From Morganella morganii_D (lineage in GTDB: Bacteria; Pseudomonadota; Gammaproteobacteria; Enterobacterales; Enterobacteriaceae), in the NCBI GenBank assembly GCA_044772875.1, contig CP173058.1:1302001-1366000 (forward strand): DNA of 64,000 nucleotides. The letters are read 5' to 3'. Within the stretch, counting starts at the first letter, position 1, and each line of letters begins with the position of its first letter. Position numbers and translations under genes: made by a program. Under the pieces are notes generated by a model. That model saw only the letters and a program-made list of their open reading frames with translations, did no database searches and was not told the origin of the DNA. Below, one piece after another: positions 8,010 to 17,412 of the stretch.

Positions 8010-9011
8010 TTATTTATGTAACACAATGTTACAAGATGTTTCGCCATTATAGAGGCAGGTGATATTTTCCAGTGTGGTTTCACTGATACTCAGCAGCGCT
8101 TCTTCTGTCAGAAATGCCTGATGGCCGGTAAACAACACATTATGGCAGGAGGAGAGACGGCGGAACACATCATCCTGAATGACATCGTTCGATTTATCCT
8201 CAAAGAATAAATCTCTTTCATTTTCATAGACATCCATACCTAATGCGCCAATCTTCTGCTGTTTGAGAGCATTAATGGCAGCAACTGAGTCAATTAAAGC
8301 CCCGCGGCTGGTATTGATGATCATCACGCCGTCTTTCATTTTGGCGAATGCTGTTTCATTCAGCAGATGATGGTTTTCCGGTGTCAGCGGGCAGTGGAGT
8401 GAAATGACATCCGACTGAGCAAACAGCGTGTTCAGATCCACATACTCTGCACCCATATCCAGAGCTGTCTGGTTAGGATAAGGATCAGACACCAGCAGGC
8501 GCATACCGAATCCTTTTAAAATCCGCAGCACGGCCAGCCCGATTTTCCCTGTTCCGACCACACCAGCGGTACGGTTATGCATATTAAAACCGGTCAGACC
8601 CTCGAGAGAAAAATTGGCATCACGGGTACGCTGATAGGCACGGTGAATGCGGCGGTTCAGGCTCAGCATCATCCCGGCGGCATGCTCTGCCACGGCTTCG
8701 GGAGAATAGGCCGGAACACGGACAACCTGTATACCCAGTTCCTGAGCCGCAGCTAAATCCACGTTATTAAATCCCGCACAGCGCAGTGCGAGGATTCTGA
8801 TATTGAGATCCGCCAGTTCCTGTAATACTTCCCGGTTCGCATCATCATTAACAAAAATGCAGACAGCATCGGCACCTACAGCGTTTTTTGCTGTCTGTTG
8901 TGTCAGCGGGAAATCAAAATATTCGATATCATACTGAAAGCGCGGATCCTGATTAATCAAATCCATATGTTTGCTGTCGTAATGTTTGGTACTGTAACTG
9001 ACGATTTTCAT
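8010..9011 (-). CDS. ldhA: D-lactate dehydrogenase, fermentative
   Basis: 333-residue cytoplasmic NADH-dependent enzyme that reduces pyruvate to D-lactate during fermentation; E. coli LdhA has 329 residues. Visible are the D-2-hydroxyacid dehydrogenase features: LRCAGFNNVDL, the Rossmann motif GTGKIG, the catalytic Arg in NTSRGALID, the Glu in the VYENERDLFFED region and the catalytic His in TGHQAFLTEEA. The neighbour ydbH is also next to ldhA in E. coli, which supports orthology. The ATG at 9011 has GGAAC just upstream. Confidence 0.97.
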   Translation of the reverse strand: MKIVSYSTKHYDSKHMDLINQDPRFQYDIEYFDFPLTQQTAKNAVGADAVCIFVNDDANREVLQELADLNIRILALRCAGFNNVDLAAAQELGIQVVRVPAYSPEAVAEHAAGMMLSLNRRIHRAYQRTRDANFSLEGLTGFNMHNRTAGVVGTGKIGLAVLRILKGFGMRLLVSDPYPNQTALDMGAEYVDLNTLFAQSDVISLHCPLTPENHHLLNETAFAKMKDGVMIINTSRGALIDSVAAINALKQQKIGALGMDVYENERDLFFEDKSNDVIQDDVFRRLSSCHNVLFTGHQAFLTEEALLSISETTLENITCLYNGETSCNIVLHK

Positions 9012-9165
9012 CGGAGTTCCTCTGCTAAAATAAATCGCTACACTAAACCGGATAGCCCTGACAAAATAGGGCTGTCCTGTGTTCAGAAATGATTGAGATC
9101 TGCTGACTACAGTATAACGCGTAGCTGATGTATCTGTAACCGGAGAACTGTCCCCGTAAAGGTCT

Positions 9166-11775
9166 ATGAAAAAATTACTGAAAGTGCTGGTGGCACTGCT
9201 TGTTCTGCTGATGATTATCCTCCCGGCGGCCTGGCTTACAATTCCGCGCTGGCTGCCCGCAGTGGTAAGGTCGTTTTTACCGGACGGAGTGACGTTGTCA
9301 CTTTCACAGCCGAAAATTCGTGCCGGCGGCCTCTATATAGAAGAAGCGGCTCTCAGCAGTTATGAATGTCAGCTGACGATCGGGGAAAACCTGTCACTTC
9401 ATTATCAGCGTGGTGGTCACTGGCTTATTGATGCCGGTTCACTGACCGGTGATGCGGACTGTATTCAGAAATTACCCTCTGCGCCGGAAGAGACAGACAG
9501 TACACCAGTTGATATTGGTGCTCTGTTATCACATCTGCCGCCGGTGACGCTGACCGCTGATAAGGTTATTCCCGCGCCCTGGCTGGCGTATCAGGGAAAA
9601 CTGAGCCTGACAACAGCGGCCGGCTGGGGGCAGCATCTGAGTTATCAGGGAGAGAATATTCAGGCGGAGCTGGCGATTGATCCGGAATTAAATGTGACGA
9701 TGTCACAATTGAATGCCACTATCGGTGATGAAAAATTTGCACTCAGCGGCGCACTTACCCTGCCTCTGAATACTGCGGCACTGCCGGAAAAAGGTGGGTT
9801 ACAGGCTGAAATCAGTACCCCATACCGGCCGCTGCCGCTGATGGCCACATTTGACTGGCAGGGTAAACAGGGTTCGCTGACGCTGCGTGAAGCGGATTCG
9901 CAGACCGCACTGCTGAATATTCCCTGGGAAGTTACCGCGGAAAGCATTCTGATTAAAAACGGGGAATGGCGCTGGGATGAATGGGAGCAACCGCTGCGGG
10001 GTACTGTCAGTGCGGAGCTGAAAAACCGGCTCTCCTCACCGGCGGATATGCGGCTGGGGGCGCGGGTTTCGGTGACCACTCAGGGCGTACGCGGCAAAGG
10101 CACTGCGGTATTGCAGTTACCGGAAACAGCGCTGCCGCTGACAGAATTTGATATTCCTTTTGAGCTGGCCGGGCAGGTCAATCACAATGATATGTGGGTG
10201 GCCGGACGGGTACCGGCGGTACTGACCGGTACGATTGCCGATCCGGTGATCCGGCTGAGTTCCGGGGCTCTGGTTCGGGCACGCGGGCAGCTCAGTCCGG
10301 ATTTTCTGGTGGAAGAACTGCGCCTGCCGCTGGCGGGAACCTCGCTGTCACCGTCGGGGATTTCCGGGCCGCTGGATGCCATCGTGACAGTGAATAATCC
10401 GGAACTGGGGCGCTACCGCTTTCAGATGAAAGGTCTGGCGCGGGAATTCTTGCCGGATAACGGGTGCTGGTACTGGCAAATCTGGGGAAAAGGCCGGATG
10501 AAGCCGCTGAATGCAAACTGGACATTCTCTGGTGCCGGTTCCTGGCTGGATGAGGAAATCCGTATCCGTAAGCTCGATACCGGTTTTAACGGTGTCCGCT
10601 ACGGCATGATGTCGATGGATGCCCCGGCGCTGACTCTGCTGTCCCCGCTGATCTGGATCCGGACGGACGGTCAGCAGAAACTTTCCGGCAAGGTTCAGCT
10701 GACCACCCGTAAAATCCGGCTGGATAACAGTTATCTGCCGTCTGCCACCTTTGATATGACACTGGATGGCCGTGATCCCCGTGATTTTTCAGTCAAAGGC
10801 ACACTGTCGGCCGGGAAAAATATCGGACCGATACACTATTGGAGCCGCTGGGACGGTGTCCGTCTGCGCGGTGAGGCACGTTGGCCGGAACAGGATATGC
10901 GGGCATTTCAGACTCTGATCCCTGCCGATTTGGGTATCACGCTGCGCAACGGTGTTTTCTATGCCCAGGCGGCATATTCCGCTGCACCGGGACAGGGATT
11001 TGTTGCCGGCGGGCACTGGGTGGTCAAACAGGCAGGTATGTGGCTGAAAGACGGTGAAGTGAGCGGCGTGGATTTTGTGCTGCCGTGGCGTCTTTCAGAC
11101 AGTCGCTGGCAGCTCGGCAGCAAAACGCCGGTGATGCTGCGCATTGCCCAGGTTGATAATTTGTTTGAGGTCACTGATATTAAAGCCGATTTACAGGGGT
11201 ACTATCCGTACAGTGATGTATATCCGCTGGAACTGTCCGGTGTCAGCCTGGATGTGCTGGGCGGGCAGGTCACGATGTCGTCGCTGACGATCCCGCAAAA
11301 AACAGCGGCAGTGATAAAATTGGACAAACTGAATACCGGGCCGCTGATGAATACCCTTAAGGTGACACAGTTTGCCCTCGAAGGCAGCATCAGCGGGGAA
11401 TTACCGTTTTATATTGATAATCCGCAGTGGATTGTGCATAACGGTTGGGTGGAAAACGACGAACCGCTGACCCTCAATCTGGATAATCAGTTTGTTGAAT
11501 CGGTTAGTGAAAATAATATTTCGGCGGGTACGGCCATTAACTGGCTGGACTATCTGGTGATGAAACGGGTGCGGACGGATGTCAATCTGACCAACCTGGG
11601 TGTCCTGACGATGTCATCGGTGGTTTCCGGGTATAATCCGGTACTGGATGCACGGCGGACGGTAAACCTGAATTACCGGCATGAAGAAAATGTGTTTCAG
11701 TTATGGCGCAGTCTGCGTTTCGGCAGCAACCTGGAAGCCTGGCTGGAAAAAAGTATTTCACAGAATCAGGAGTAA
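9166..11775 (+). CDS. ydbH: AsmA-like intermembrane lipid transport protein YdbH
   Basis: 869-residue protein with one N-terminal membrane anchor (LLKVLVALLVLLMIILPAAWL) and a long beta-rich periplasmic body. This is the shape of AsmA-like bridge proteins that move phospholipid from inner to outer membrane. YdbH is partly redundant with TamB and YhdP and works with the lipoprotein YnbE. The gene order ydbH-ynbE-ydbL, with tight spacing, is that of E. coli. The C-terminal segment has the conserved region contacting YnbE (RRTVNLNYRHEENVFQLWRS area). The spacing from ldhA matches a divergent promoter. Confidence 0.93.
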   Translation: MKKLLKVLVALLVLLMIILPAAWLTIPRWLPAVVRSFLPDGVTLSLSQPKIRAGGLYIEEAALSSYECQLTIGENLSLHYQRGGHWLIDAGSLTGDADCIQKLPSAPEETDSTPVDIGALLSHLPPVTLTADKVIPAPWLAYQGKLSLTTAAGWGQHLSYQGENIQAELAIDPELNVTMSQLNATIGDEKFALSGALTLPLNTAALPEKGGLQAEISTPYRPLPLMATFDWQGKQGSLTLREADSQTALLNIPWEVTAESILIKNGEWRWDEWEQPLRGTVSAELKNRLSSPADMRLGARVSVTTQGVRGKGTAVLQLPETALPLTEFDIPFELAGQVNHNDMWVAGRVPAVLTGTIADPVIRLSSGALVRARGQLSPDFLVEELRLPLAGTSLSPSGISGPLDAIVTVNNPELGRYRFQMKGLAREFLPDNGCWYWQIWGKGRMKPLNANWTFSGAGSWLDEEIRIRKLDTGFNGVRYGMMSMDAPALTLLSPLIWIRTDGQQKLSGKVQLTTRKIRLDNSYLPSATFDMTLDGRDPRDFSVKGTLSAGKNIGPIHYWSRWDGVRLRGEARWPEQDMRAFQTLIPADLGITLRNGVFYAQAAYSAAPGQGFVAGGHWVVKQAGMWLKDGEVSGVDFVLPWRLSDSRWQLGSKTPVMLRIAQVDNLFEVTDIKADLQGYYPYSDVYPLELSGVSLDVLGGQVTMSSLTIPQKTAAVIKLDKLNTGPLMNTLKVTQFALEGSISGELPFYIDNPQWIVHNGWVENDEPLTLNLDNQFVESVSENNISAGTAINWLDYLVMKRVRTDVNLTNLGVLTMSSVVSGYNPVLDARRTVNLNYRHEENVFQLWRSLRFGSNLEAWLEKSISQNQE

Positions 11776-11792
11776 CATCCGACGGAGTCAGA

Positions 11793-11984
11793 ATGAAAAA
11801 ATGGATAGCAGGTGCGGTATTACCGCTGATAATCATCGCGCTGAACGGGTGTCTGCGGGTGGAGGTGGCCACGCCGGATAAACCCATTGATATTAATATG
11901 AATGTCAAAATTGAGCATGAAATTAATGTCAGAATTGACCGCCAGGTTGAAGATTTGCTGAAAAATAATTCAGCGATATTTTGA
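11793..11984 (+). CDS. ynbE: Outer-membrane lipoprotein YnbE
   Basis: 63-residue small lipoprotein. The ATG at 11793 has GGAG 6-9 bp upstream. The signal peptide ends in the lipobox LNGC, and the mature part carries the family's IDINMNVKIEHEINVRIDRQVEDLL strand-helix segment. In E. coli, YnbE oligomers stack onto the C-terminus of YdbH to complete the bridge to the outer membrane. It lies 17 bp after ydbH and 8 bp before ydbL in one operon. Confidence 0.93.
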   Translation: MKKWIAGAVLPLIIIALNGCLRVEVATPDKPIDINMNVKIEHEINVRIDRQVEDLLKNNSAIF

Positions 11985-11992
11985 GGTAAATA

Positions 11993-12331
11993 ATGCGAAA
12001 ATTCATTAACAGCGGGCTGGCCGCTCTGACATTACTGATCAGCACCTCTGCGTTTGCGCTGACACTGGATGAGGCCAAACAGCAGGGGCTGGTGGGAGAA
12101 ACCTTCAGCGGTTATATCGCAGCAGTGGATAAAGCGTCGTCACGGCAGGATGTCAGCGGCCTGGTCAAAGAAATTAATACGGCACGGACACAAAAATACA
12201 CGGAACTGGCACAGACTAACCGGATGAAAGCGGAAGAAGTGGCAAAAATTGCCGGTCAGAAACTGGTGATCCGCGCGCCGCAGGGGGAATATGTGCTCGG
12301 CATCAACGGCAAATGGCTGAAGAAAGAGTAA
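11993..12331 (+). CDS. ydbL: YdbL family periplasmic protein (DUF1318)
   Basis: 112 residues with a signal peptide (GLAALTLLISTSAFA) and a helical mature domain, LTLDEAKQQGLVGE..GYI, characteristic of DUF1318. In E. coli, YdbL modulates the YdbH-YnbE interaction. It closes the three-gene operon. GAGG (11983-11987) provides the ribosome site. Confidence 0.93.
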   Translation: MRKFINSGLAALTLLISTSAFALTLDEAKQQGLVGETFSGYIAAVDKASSRQDVSGLVKEINTARTQKYTELAQTNRMKAEEVAKIAGQKLVIRAPQGEYVLGINGKWLKKE

Positions 12332-12339
12332 CGGAAACA

Positions 12340-12367
12340 AAAAAAGCGCCGGATTATCCGGCGCGGA
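12340..12367 (-). terminator. Intrinsic terminator of azoR
   Basis: GCGCCGGA-TTA-TCCGGCGC with an A-run on its left, which becomes a T-run on the minus strand 50 bp after the azoR stop. It may also act on ydbL transcripts as a 3' hairpin. Confidence 0.8.
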
Positions 12368-12415
12368 ACAAGGATGATCAATGATGATACTGCATGTTTT
12401 TATGTTGTTATCCGG

Positions 12416-13021
12416 TTATGCGGAAAGCGCTTCTACGCACTGACGGGCATTCTGTTGTGCTTTTTCAGCAAAATCTTCCCCCATCGAGACGCCTTCGGCA
12501 TAGATAAACTCAATATCGCTGATCCCGATAAAACCCAGGAACTGCGTCATAAACGGCACAATCAGATCCGATGTCTGATCGCGGTGGAAACCGCCGCGGG
12601 CAGTCAGGACAATCGCCCGCTTGCCGAGTACCAGACCTTCTGAACCCTTTTCGGTATAACGGAAGGTTTTACCGGCAGCAGCAATGAAATCCAGATAGGT
12701 TTTCATTTGTGTCGGCACGGTGAAGTTATACATTGGTGCGGTGAATACGATAACATCGTGTGCAAAAAGTTCATCAATCAGTTCAGTCTGTAATACATTT
12801 GCGGACTGCTGGCGCTGTGTTAAGGTTCCGCCTGCCGGCGCATGCATACCGGAGACAATTTCATTATCCAGAACCGGCACCGGGTCGGCACTCAGATCGC
12901 GGACAGTGATCGCATCATCCGCATGATTTTTCCGCCATTGTCCGATAAAATAATCCGCCATTTTGTTGGTGTGAGAGTAGTCCGCAAGAATGCTGGATTT
13001 CAGAACGAGAACTTTTTGCAT
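12416..13021 (-). CDS. azoR: FMN-dependent NADH:quinone/azo oxidoreductase
   Basis: 201-residue flavodoxin-fold enzyme that reduces quinones and azo compounds by two-electron transfer. It aligns by eye with E. coli AzoR over its full length: KVLVLKSSILADYSHTNK for FMN phosphate binding, APMYNFTVPTQMKTYLD, FRYTEKGSEGLV, TARGG and the C-terminal FLGFIGI. It is a monocistron that converges on ydbL; its terminator lies at 12340. Confidence 0.95.
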   Translation of the reverse strand: MQKVLVLKSSILADYSHTNKMADYFIGQWRKNHADDAITVRDLSADPVPVLDNEIVSGMHAPAGGTLTQRQQSANVLQTELIDELFAHDVIVFTAPMYNFTVPTQMKTYLDFIAAAGKTFRYTEKGSEGLVLGKRAIVLTARGGFHRDQTSDLIVPFMTQFLGFIGISDIEFIYAEGVSMGEDFAEKAQQNARQCVEALSA

Positions 13022-13273
13022 AGTAAACCTTGTTATTGTGATTCAGCTTATTTATTACGTAATCAGTGTATGAAAGCCGCTGCAGAAAGAACAGCAGATA
13101 AATTCGGCGCATAACATCAAAAAATCTGACAATGGCCGGATACGGCAAGTTTAATAAAGACGTGCGGTGTGTGTTACTCCGAAAACGGGATAACAATGAC
13201 AAAGGGGAGACCCGCCGCATAAAAAGCCAAACCGTACAGACGGCACTATATTACCTATCAGAAGGACAGCAAG

Positions 13274-16200
13274 GTGAATTCCCTTCTTAATGAATTAAAA
13301 CAATTAATCCCCCATTTATCGCTGCGCGGGCAGCACCAGTTCCGCAAACGGCTGGCGGGCGCGGCGAAGATCCGTAATCCCGAATCTCAGCAGAAGGTGC
13401 TGTCGGGGTTACAGGATGAGATGCTGCGCGGCATTACCCGCACAGAGCTGCGTATTGCCAACCGGCCGGAGATTACCTATCCGGACAATCTGCCGGTTTC
13501 GCAGAAGCGGGAAGCGATTTATAACGCGATCCGCGATCATCAGGTGGTGATCATTGCAGGAGAAACAGGATCCGGGAAAACCACGCAGATCCCGAAAATC
13601 TGTCTGGAGCTGGGACGCGGTATCACCGGGTTTATCGGTCACACCCAGCCGCGCCGCCTGGCCGCGAGAACGGTGGCTTCCCGTATTGCCGATGAACTGA
13701 AAGTCCCGCTTGGCGGCGCGGTGGGTTATAAAGTCCGCTTCAGTGATCAGGTCAGTGATAATTCGCTGATTAAGCTGATGACGGACGGTATCCTGCTGGC
13801 AGAACTACAGCAGGACAAGCTGCTGCTGCAATATGACACTATTATCATCGATGAAGCGCATGAACGCAGCCTGAATATCGATTTTATCCTCGGTTATCTG
13901 CGCCAGTTGCTGCCGAAACGTCCGGATCTGAAAGTGATTATCACTTCCGCGACCATTGATCCGGAGCGGTTTTCCCGTCATTTCGGTAATGCGCCGATTA
14001 TTGAGGTTTCCGGCCGCACGTATCCGGTGGAAGTCCGTTACCGTCCGGTGACGGGGGAAGAAAACGATACGGATCGCGATCTGACGCAGGGCATTTTGGA
14101 CGCTGTACATGAACTGGGACGGGAAAGTGCCGGGGATATCCTTATCTTTATGAGCGGAGAGCGGGAGATCCGTGAAACTGCTGATGCTCTGAACAAAGCC
14201 GATTTACGCCATACGGAAGTGCTGCCGCTGTTTGCCCGTCTTTCCAACAGCGAACAGAACCGGATTTTTCAGCCGCATACCGGGCGGCGTATCGTGCTGG
14301 CCACCAACGTGGCGGAAACCTCGCTGACCGTTCCCGGCATCAAATATGTGATTGATACCGGTTTTGCCCGTGTCAGCCGCTACAGCTACCGGACAAAAGT
14401 CCAGCGCCTGCCGATAGAGCCGATTTCACAGGCTTCGGCAAACCAGCGGAAAGGGCGTTGCGGCCGCGTTTCTGACGGGATCTGCATCCGCCTCTATTCT
14501 GAGGATGATTTCCTGTTACGGCCGGAATTTACCGATCCTGAAATTCTGCGTACCAATCTGGCCTCCGTTATTCTGCAAATGACAGCGATCGGTCTGGGGG
14601 ACATCGCTGCCTTCCCGTTTGTGGAAGCACCGGATAAACGCAATATCCAGGATGGGGTAAAACTGCTGGAAGAGCTGGGTGCTATTGACGGCAAAACTTC
14701 CGCCGAAGGGCATTATCATCTGACGCAAACCGGCCGTCAGCTGGCGAAACTGCCGATTGACCCGCGCCTGGCGCGGATGGTGCTGGAGGCCCGTAATCAC
14801 GGCGCGGTGCGCGAAACTATGGTGATCGCCGCAGCACTCTCCATTCAGGATCCGCGTGAGCGTCCGCTGGAAAAACAGCAGGCTTCAGATGAGAAACACC
14901 GTCGTTTTGCGGATAAAGAATCCGACTTTATTGCTTTTGTGAACCTGTGGAACTACCTGAAAGAGCAGCAAAAGGTATTATCCAACTCTCAGCTGCGCAA
15001 ACAGTGTCGTCAGGAGTTTCTTAACTATCTGCGTATCCGCGAATGGCAGGATGTGTATACCCAGCTGCGCCAGGTGGTAAAAGAGCAGGGAATTCCGGTT
15101 AACAGTGAACCGGCGGATTATAAAAGTGTACATCTGTCGCTCCTGAGTGGTCTGCTGTCTCATACCGGGCAGAAAGACACAGAGAAACAGGAGTTCACCG
15201 GAGCGCGTAATGCGCGTTTCTCTGTCTTCCCGGGTTCCGGATTATTTAAGAAGCCGCCGAAATGGGTAATGGTCGCGGAACTGGTGGAAACCAGCCGGTT
15301 ATGGGGGCGTATCGCCGCTAAAATTGAACCGGAATGGATAGAGCCGCTGGCGCCGCATCTGGTGAAATATCACTACAGCGAGCCGCACTGGGAGAAATCC
15401 CGGGGGGCGGTGATGGCGACGGAAAAAGTCACCCTGTACGGGCTGCCGGTCGTGGCGGGACGTCCGGTGAATTACGGCAATATCGACCCGGTACTGTGTC
15501 GTGAACTGTTTATCCGCCATGCACTGGTGGAAGGTGACTGGCTGACCCGCCATACGTTCTTCCGGGAAAACCAGAAACTGCGTAATGAAGTGGAAGAGCT
15601 GGAACACAAATCCCGGCGCCGCGATATCCTGGTGGATGACGAAACCCTGTTCAGTTTCTACGATACCCGCCTGCCGCCGGATATTATCTCTTCACAACAC
15701 TTTGATAACTGGTGGAAACGGGAGCGGTTACAGAAACCGGATTTTCTCAATTATGAGAAAAACATGCTGATCCGCTCTGATGCCAATCAGGTGACAGCAC
15801 AGGATTATCCTAACTACTGGTATCAGGGGGATCTGAAATTCCGCCTGAGCTATCAGTTTGAGCCCGGAACCGAAGCGGACGGCGTAACTGTACATATCCC
15901 GCTGCCGGTACTTAATCAGGTTAGTCCGGAAGGGTTTGACTGGCAGATCCCCGGGCTGCGTGAAGAACTGGTTATTGCGCTTATCAAATCCCTGCCGAAA
16001 CCGGTACGCCGTAATTTCGTTCCTGCACCGAACTATGCGGGGGCATTTATGGAACGGGTTCCGGAACCACAGGGCTCACTGCTGGATACTCTGGAACAGG
16101 AGCTGCGTCGTATGACCGGGGTTACAGTTGATCGCGAATCCTGGCAGTTGGATCAAATTCCGTCACATCTGAAAATCACCTTCCGTATTACGGGGGATAA

Positions 16201-17167
16201 ACAGAAAAAACTGGCGGAAGGTTATGATCTTGAGGCGCTGAAACTGAACCTGAAAGAGCAGGTGCAGCAGACACTGTCTGATGTGGTGGATGACGGTATT
16301 GAGCAAAGCGGTGCCCATATCTGGCGTTTCGGTGACATTCCCGGCTGTTATGAGCAAAAGCGCGGAGGCTATGCAGTAAAAGCCTATCCGGCGCTGGTAG
16401 ATGAAAAGCAGAGTGTCGGCATTAAGGTTTTTGAAACGGAATTTGAGCAGCAACTGGCGATGCAGGCGGGAACGAGACGCTTATTGCTGCTGAATATCCC
16501 GTCGCCGATTAAATATCTGCATGAAAAATTGCCGAATAAAGCCAAACTGGGCCTGTATTTTAACCCGTATGGCAAGGTGCTGGATCTGATTGATGACTGT
16601 ATTGCCTGTGGTGTCGATAAACTGATTGCACAATACGGCGGTGTGGTCTGGCAGGAGGACAAATTCGCGCAGTTACAGGAGTTTGTACGGGCAGAGCTGA
16701 ATGAAACGGTTGTCGGTATCGCGAAGCTGGTGGAGCAGATCCTGACCACTACGTTTGCCATCAATAAACGGCTGAAAGGGCGGATTGATATGCAGATGGC
16801 GTTTGCGCTCTCTGATATCAAAGCACAGATGAACGCGCTGATCTTTCCGGGCTTTGTGACGGCTCATGGCTGGCAGCGTCTGCCGGATATTCTGCGTTAT
16901 TTACAGGGGATAGAGCGTCGCATCGAAAAACTGGTGTCTGACGTTAACCGCGACAGGGCGAACATGAGTAAAATCGAGCATGTTCAGAATCTGTGGAAAC
17001 AGTGGCAGGGTAAGTTATCGCCGGTGGATAAACGCAGACCGGAAGCTGAAGCGGTACGCTGGATGATAGAAGAGTTACGCATCAGTCTGTTTGCCCAACA
17101 ATTGGGTACGCCATATCCGGTATCAGACAAAAGGATTATTCAGGCGATGGAACAAATCAGCGGGTAA
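13274..17167 (+). CDS. hrpA: ATP-dependent DEAH-box RNA helicase HrpA
   Basis: 1297 residues (E. coli 1300), starting at a GTG with AAGGA 7 bp upstream. Walker A GETGSGKTTQ (about residue 96), DEAH box IIIDEAHERS, SAT motif ITSATIDPE, and motif VI QRKGRCGRVS are all intact. HA2/OB domains and the long HrpA-specific C-terminal region follow. HrpA unwinds RNA and dissociates stalled or collided ribosomes. It is next to azoR, as in E. coli. Monocistronic with a terminator at 17223. Confidence 0.97.
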   Translation: MNSLLNELKQLIPHLSLRGQHQFRKRLAGAAKIRNPESQQKVLSGLQDEMLRGITRTELRIANRPEITYPDNLPVSQKREAIYNAIRDHQVVIIAGETGSGKTTQIPKICLELGRGITGFIGHTQPRRLAARTVASRIADELKVPLGGAVGYKVRFSDQVSDNSLIKLMTDGILLAELQQDKLLLQYDTIIIDEAHERSLNIDFILGYLRQLLPKRPDLKVIITSATIDPERFSRHFGNAPIIEVSGRTYPVEVRYRPVTGEENDTDRDLTQGILDAVHELGRESAGDILIFMSGEREIRETADALNKADLRHTEVLPLFARLSNSEQNRIFQPHTGRRIVLATNVAETSLTVPGIKYVIDTGFARVSRYSYRTKVQRLPIEPISQASANQRKGRCGRVSDGICIRLYSEDDFLLRPEFTDPEILRTNLASVILQMTAIGLGDIAAFPFVEAPDKRNIQDGVKLLEELGAIDGKTSAEGHYHLTQTGRQLAKLPIDPRLARMVLEARNHGAVRETMVIAAALSIQDPRERPLEKQQASDEKHRRFADKESDFIAFVNLWNYLKEQQKVLSNSQLRKQCRQEFLNYLRIREWQDVYTQLRQVVKEQGIPVNSEPADYKSVHLSLLSGLLSHTGQKDTEKQEFTGARNARFSVFPGSGLFKKPPKWVMVAELVETSRLWGRIAAKIEPEWIEPLAPHLVKYHYSEPHWEKSRGAVMATEKVTLYGLPVVAGRPVNYGNIDPVLCRELFIRHALVEGDWLTRHTFFRENQKLRNEVEELEHKSRRRDILVDDETLFSFYDTRLPPDIISSQHFDNWWKRERLQKPDFLNYEKNMLIRSDANQVTAQDYPNYWYQGDLKFRLSYQFEPGTEADGVTVHIPLPVLNQVSPEGFDWQIPGLREELVIALIKSLPKPVRRNFVPAPNYAGAFMERVPEPQGSLLDTLEQELRRMTGVTVDRESWQLDQIPSHLKITFRITGDKQKKLAEGYDLEALKLNLKEQVQQTLSDVVDDGIEQSGAHIWRFGDIPGCYEQKRGGYAVKAYPALVDEKQSVGIKVFETEFEQQLAMQAGTRRLLLLNIPSPIKYLHEKLPNKAKLGLYFNPYGKVLDLIDDCIACGVDKLIAQYGGVVWQEDKFAQLQEFVRAELNETVVGIAKLVEQILTTTFAINKRLKGRIDMQMAFALSDIKAQMNALIFPGFVTAHGWQRLPDILRYLQGIERRIEKLVSDVNRDRANMSKIEHVQNLWKQWQGKLSPVDKRRPEAEAVRWMIEELRISLFAQQLGTPYPVSDKRIIQAMEQISG

Positions 17168-17222
17168 AGTGCCGCTTTCACGATGTACTGTTTATTTATC
17201 CAGTAATGCTGGTTCTGATAAC

Positions 17223-17253
17223 AAACGGGCGTAATATTGCCCGTTTTCTTTTG
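17223..17253 (+). terminator. Intrinsic terminator of hrpA
   Basis: AAACGGGC-GTAATATT-GCCCGTTT followed by TCTTTTG, 55 bp after the hrpA stop. Confidence 0.8.
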
Positions 17254-17372
17254 TCCTTTTCCTATGAACCTACCTTATTAGTTACAACATACAATATATT
17301 TTTATTTAAATCCTCCGCAGGAAGGCAATAGTGTTTATTTGTGCTCTTCAGGGAAGAGATTGGCGGGATACG

Positions 17373-17400
17373 AAAAAAAGCCGGTCGCTGACCGGCTTGT
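17373..17400 (-). terminator. Intrinsic terminator of arcD-like permease
   Basis: AAGCCGGTC-AGC-GACCGGCTT followed by T-run on the minus strand, just after the permease stop. Confidence 0.85.
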
Positions 17401-17412
17401 GTTTTCTGATCT